From positions 1-5,946 of the forward strand of contig JANOXJ010000169.1 in assembly GCA_031418455.1 (NCBI GenBank): a stretch of 5,946 nt of DNA. The letters run 5' to 3'. The notes beneath the pieces were generated by a model. That model was given only the letters and a program-made list of their open reading frames with translations, did no database searches and was not told where the DNA came from. Both the position numbers and the translations under genes were made by a program. Shown here in pieces: positions 5,756 to 5,946 of this stretch; position 1 is the first letter of the stretch, and every line of letters begins with the position of its first letter. The stretch is from JANNVZ01 sp031418455. Its GTDB lineage: Bacteria > Bacteroidota > Bacteroidia > Flavobacteriales_D > Sanyastnellaceae.

Positions 5756-5946
5756 ATGAGTGAGAATAGCTTTATACCAGGCCCGCTATTGGCCCAAATA
5801 GAAACACCCAGCGACCTACGCGCAAAGGTGCAGGAGGAGCAATTGGTACAATTGAGTGCCGAACTGAGGCAATACATTGTGGATATAGTGTCGGAAAAAG
5901 GGGGGCATTTTGGCGCCTCATTGGGTGTGGTGGAAATGACCGTAGC
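5756..5946 (+). CDS. dxs: 1-deoxy-D-xylulose-5-phosphate synthase, N-terminal part only
   Basis: The first 63 codons run off the right edge. Residues 10-23 (PLLAQIETPSDLRA), L-S-A-E-L-R-Q-Y-I-V-D-I-V-S (33-46) and GGHFGASLGVVEMTV (49-63) match the start of Dxs. The family pattern there is 'SGHFAsgLGtVELTVAL', and His51 is the equivalent of the conserved thiamine-diphosphate-site histidine. Dxs condenses pyruvate and glyceraldehyde 3-phosphate to 1-deoxyxylulose 5-phosphate, the entry step of the cytoplasmic MEP pathway to isoprenoids. The enzyme is normally about 620-640 residues, so only a tenth is visible. The ATG at 5756 places the conserved motif at the usual distance from the N-terminus. 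It appears to have its own promoter with a dyad overlapping it. Confidence 0.92.
   Translation, partial: MSENSFIPGPLLAQIETPSDLRAKVQEEQLVQLSAELRQYIVDIVSEKGGHFGASLGVVEMTV

Overview
The window looks like chromosomal DNA from a member of the Bacteroidota. It is moderately AT-rich. Several promoter-like sites match the TTG / TAnnTTTG pattern of this phylum rather than the sigma-70 pattern, and good Shine-Dalgarno sequences are scarce. The gene content fits too: two predicted outer-membrane beta-barrel proteins and a small protein resembling a type IX secretion (T9SS) C-terminal sorting domain. No family assignment was tested by a database search; all rest on motifs read by eye.

Layout from left to right. 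The 3' part of a GIY-YIG nuclease-family gene (2-220) enters from outside the window. After a 138-nt gap comes a tight two-gene unit. It holds a PorV/FadL-like outer-membrane protein (359-1180) and a large exported protein (1204-3270) with a ComEA-like helix-hairpin-helix segment in front of a predicted beta-barrel. A good Bacteroidota promoter then leads to a 108-aa secreted protein (3422-3748), which is little more than a signal peptide plus a CTD-like beta domain. A strong hairpin (3779-3810) with a T-run on each strand lies between this gene and a convergent tRNA-Gln(TTG) gene on the minus strand (3821-3891). The tRNA has its own near-perfect promoter.

Divergent from the tRNA, a complete aldehyde dehydrogenase of the 2-aminomuconate/2-hydroxymuconate semialdehyde dehydrogenase type runs from a TTG start (3993-5441). 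A 314-nt gap (5442-5755) holds two hairpins, a 19-bp palindrome, a 9-bp inverted repeat and a candidate promoter. It leads into the 5' end of dxs (5756 to the right edge), the first enzyme of the MEP isoprenoid pathway.

The genes do not form one pathway. The two barrel proteins probably act together in the outer membrane. The ALDH, tRNA and dxs appear to be independent units with their own signals. No mobile element, CRISPR array or defence system was seen. The least explained parts are the helix-hairpin-helix/barrel protein and the cargo-less CTD-like protein.
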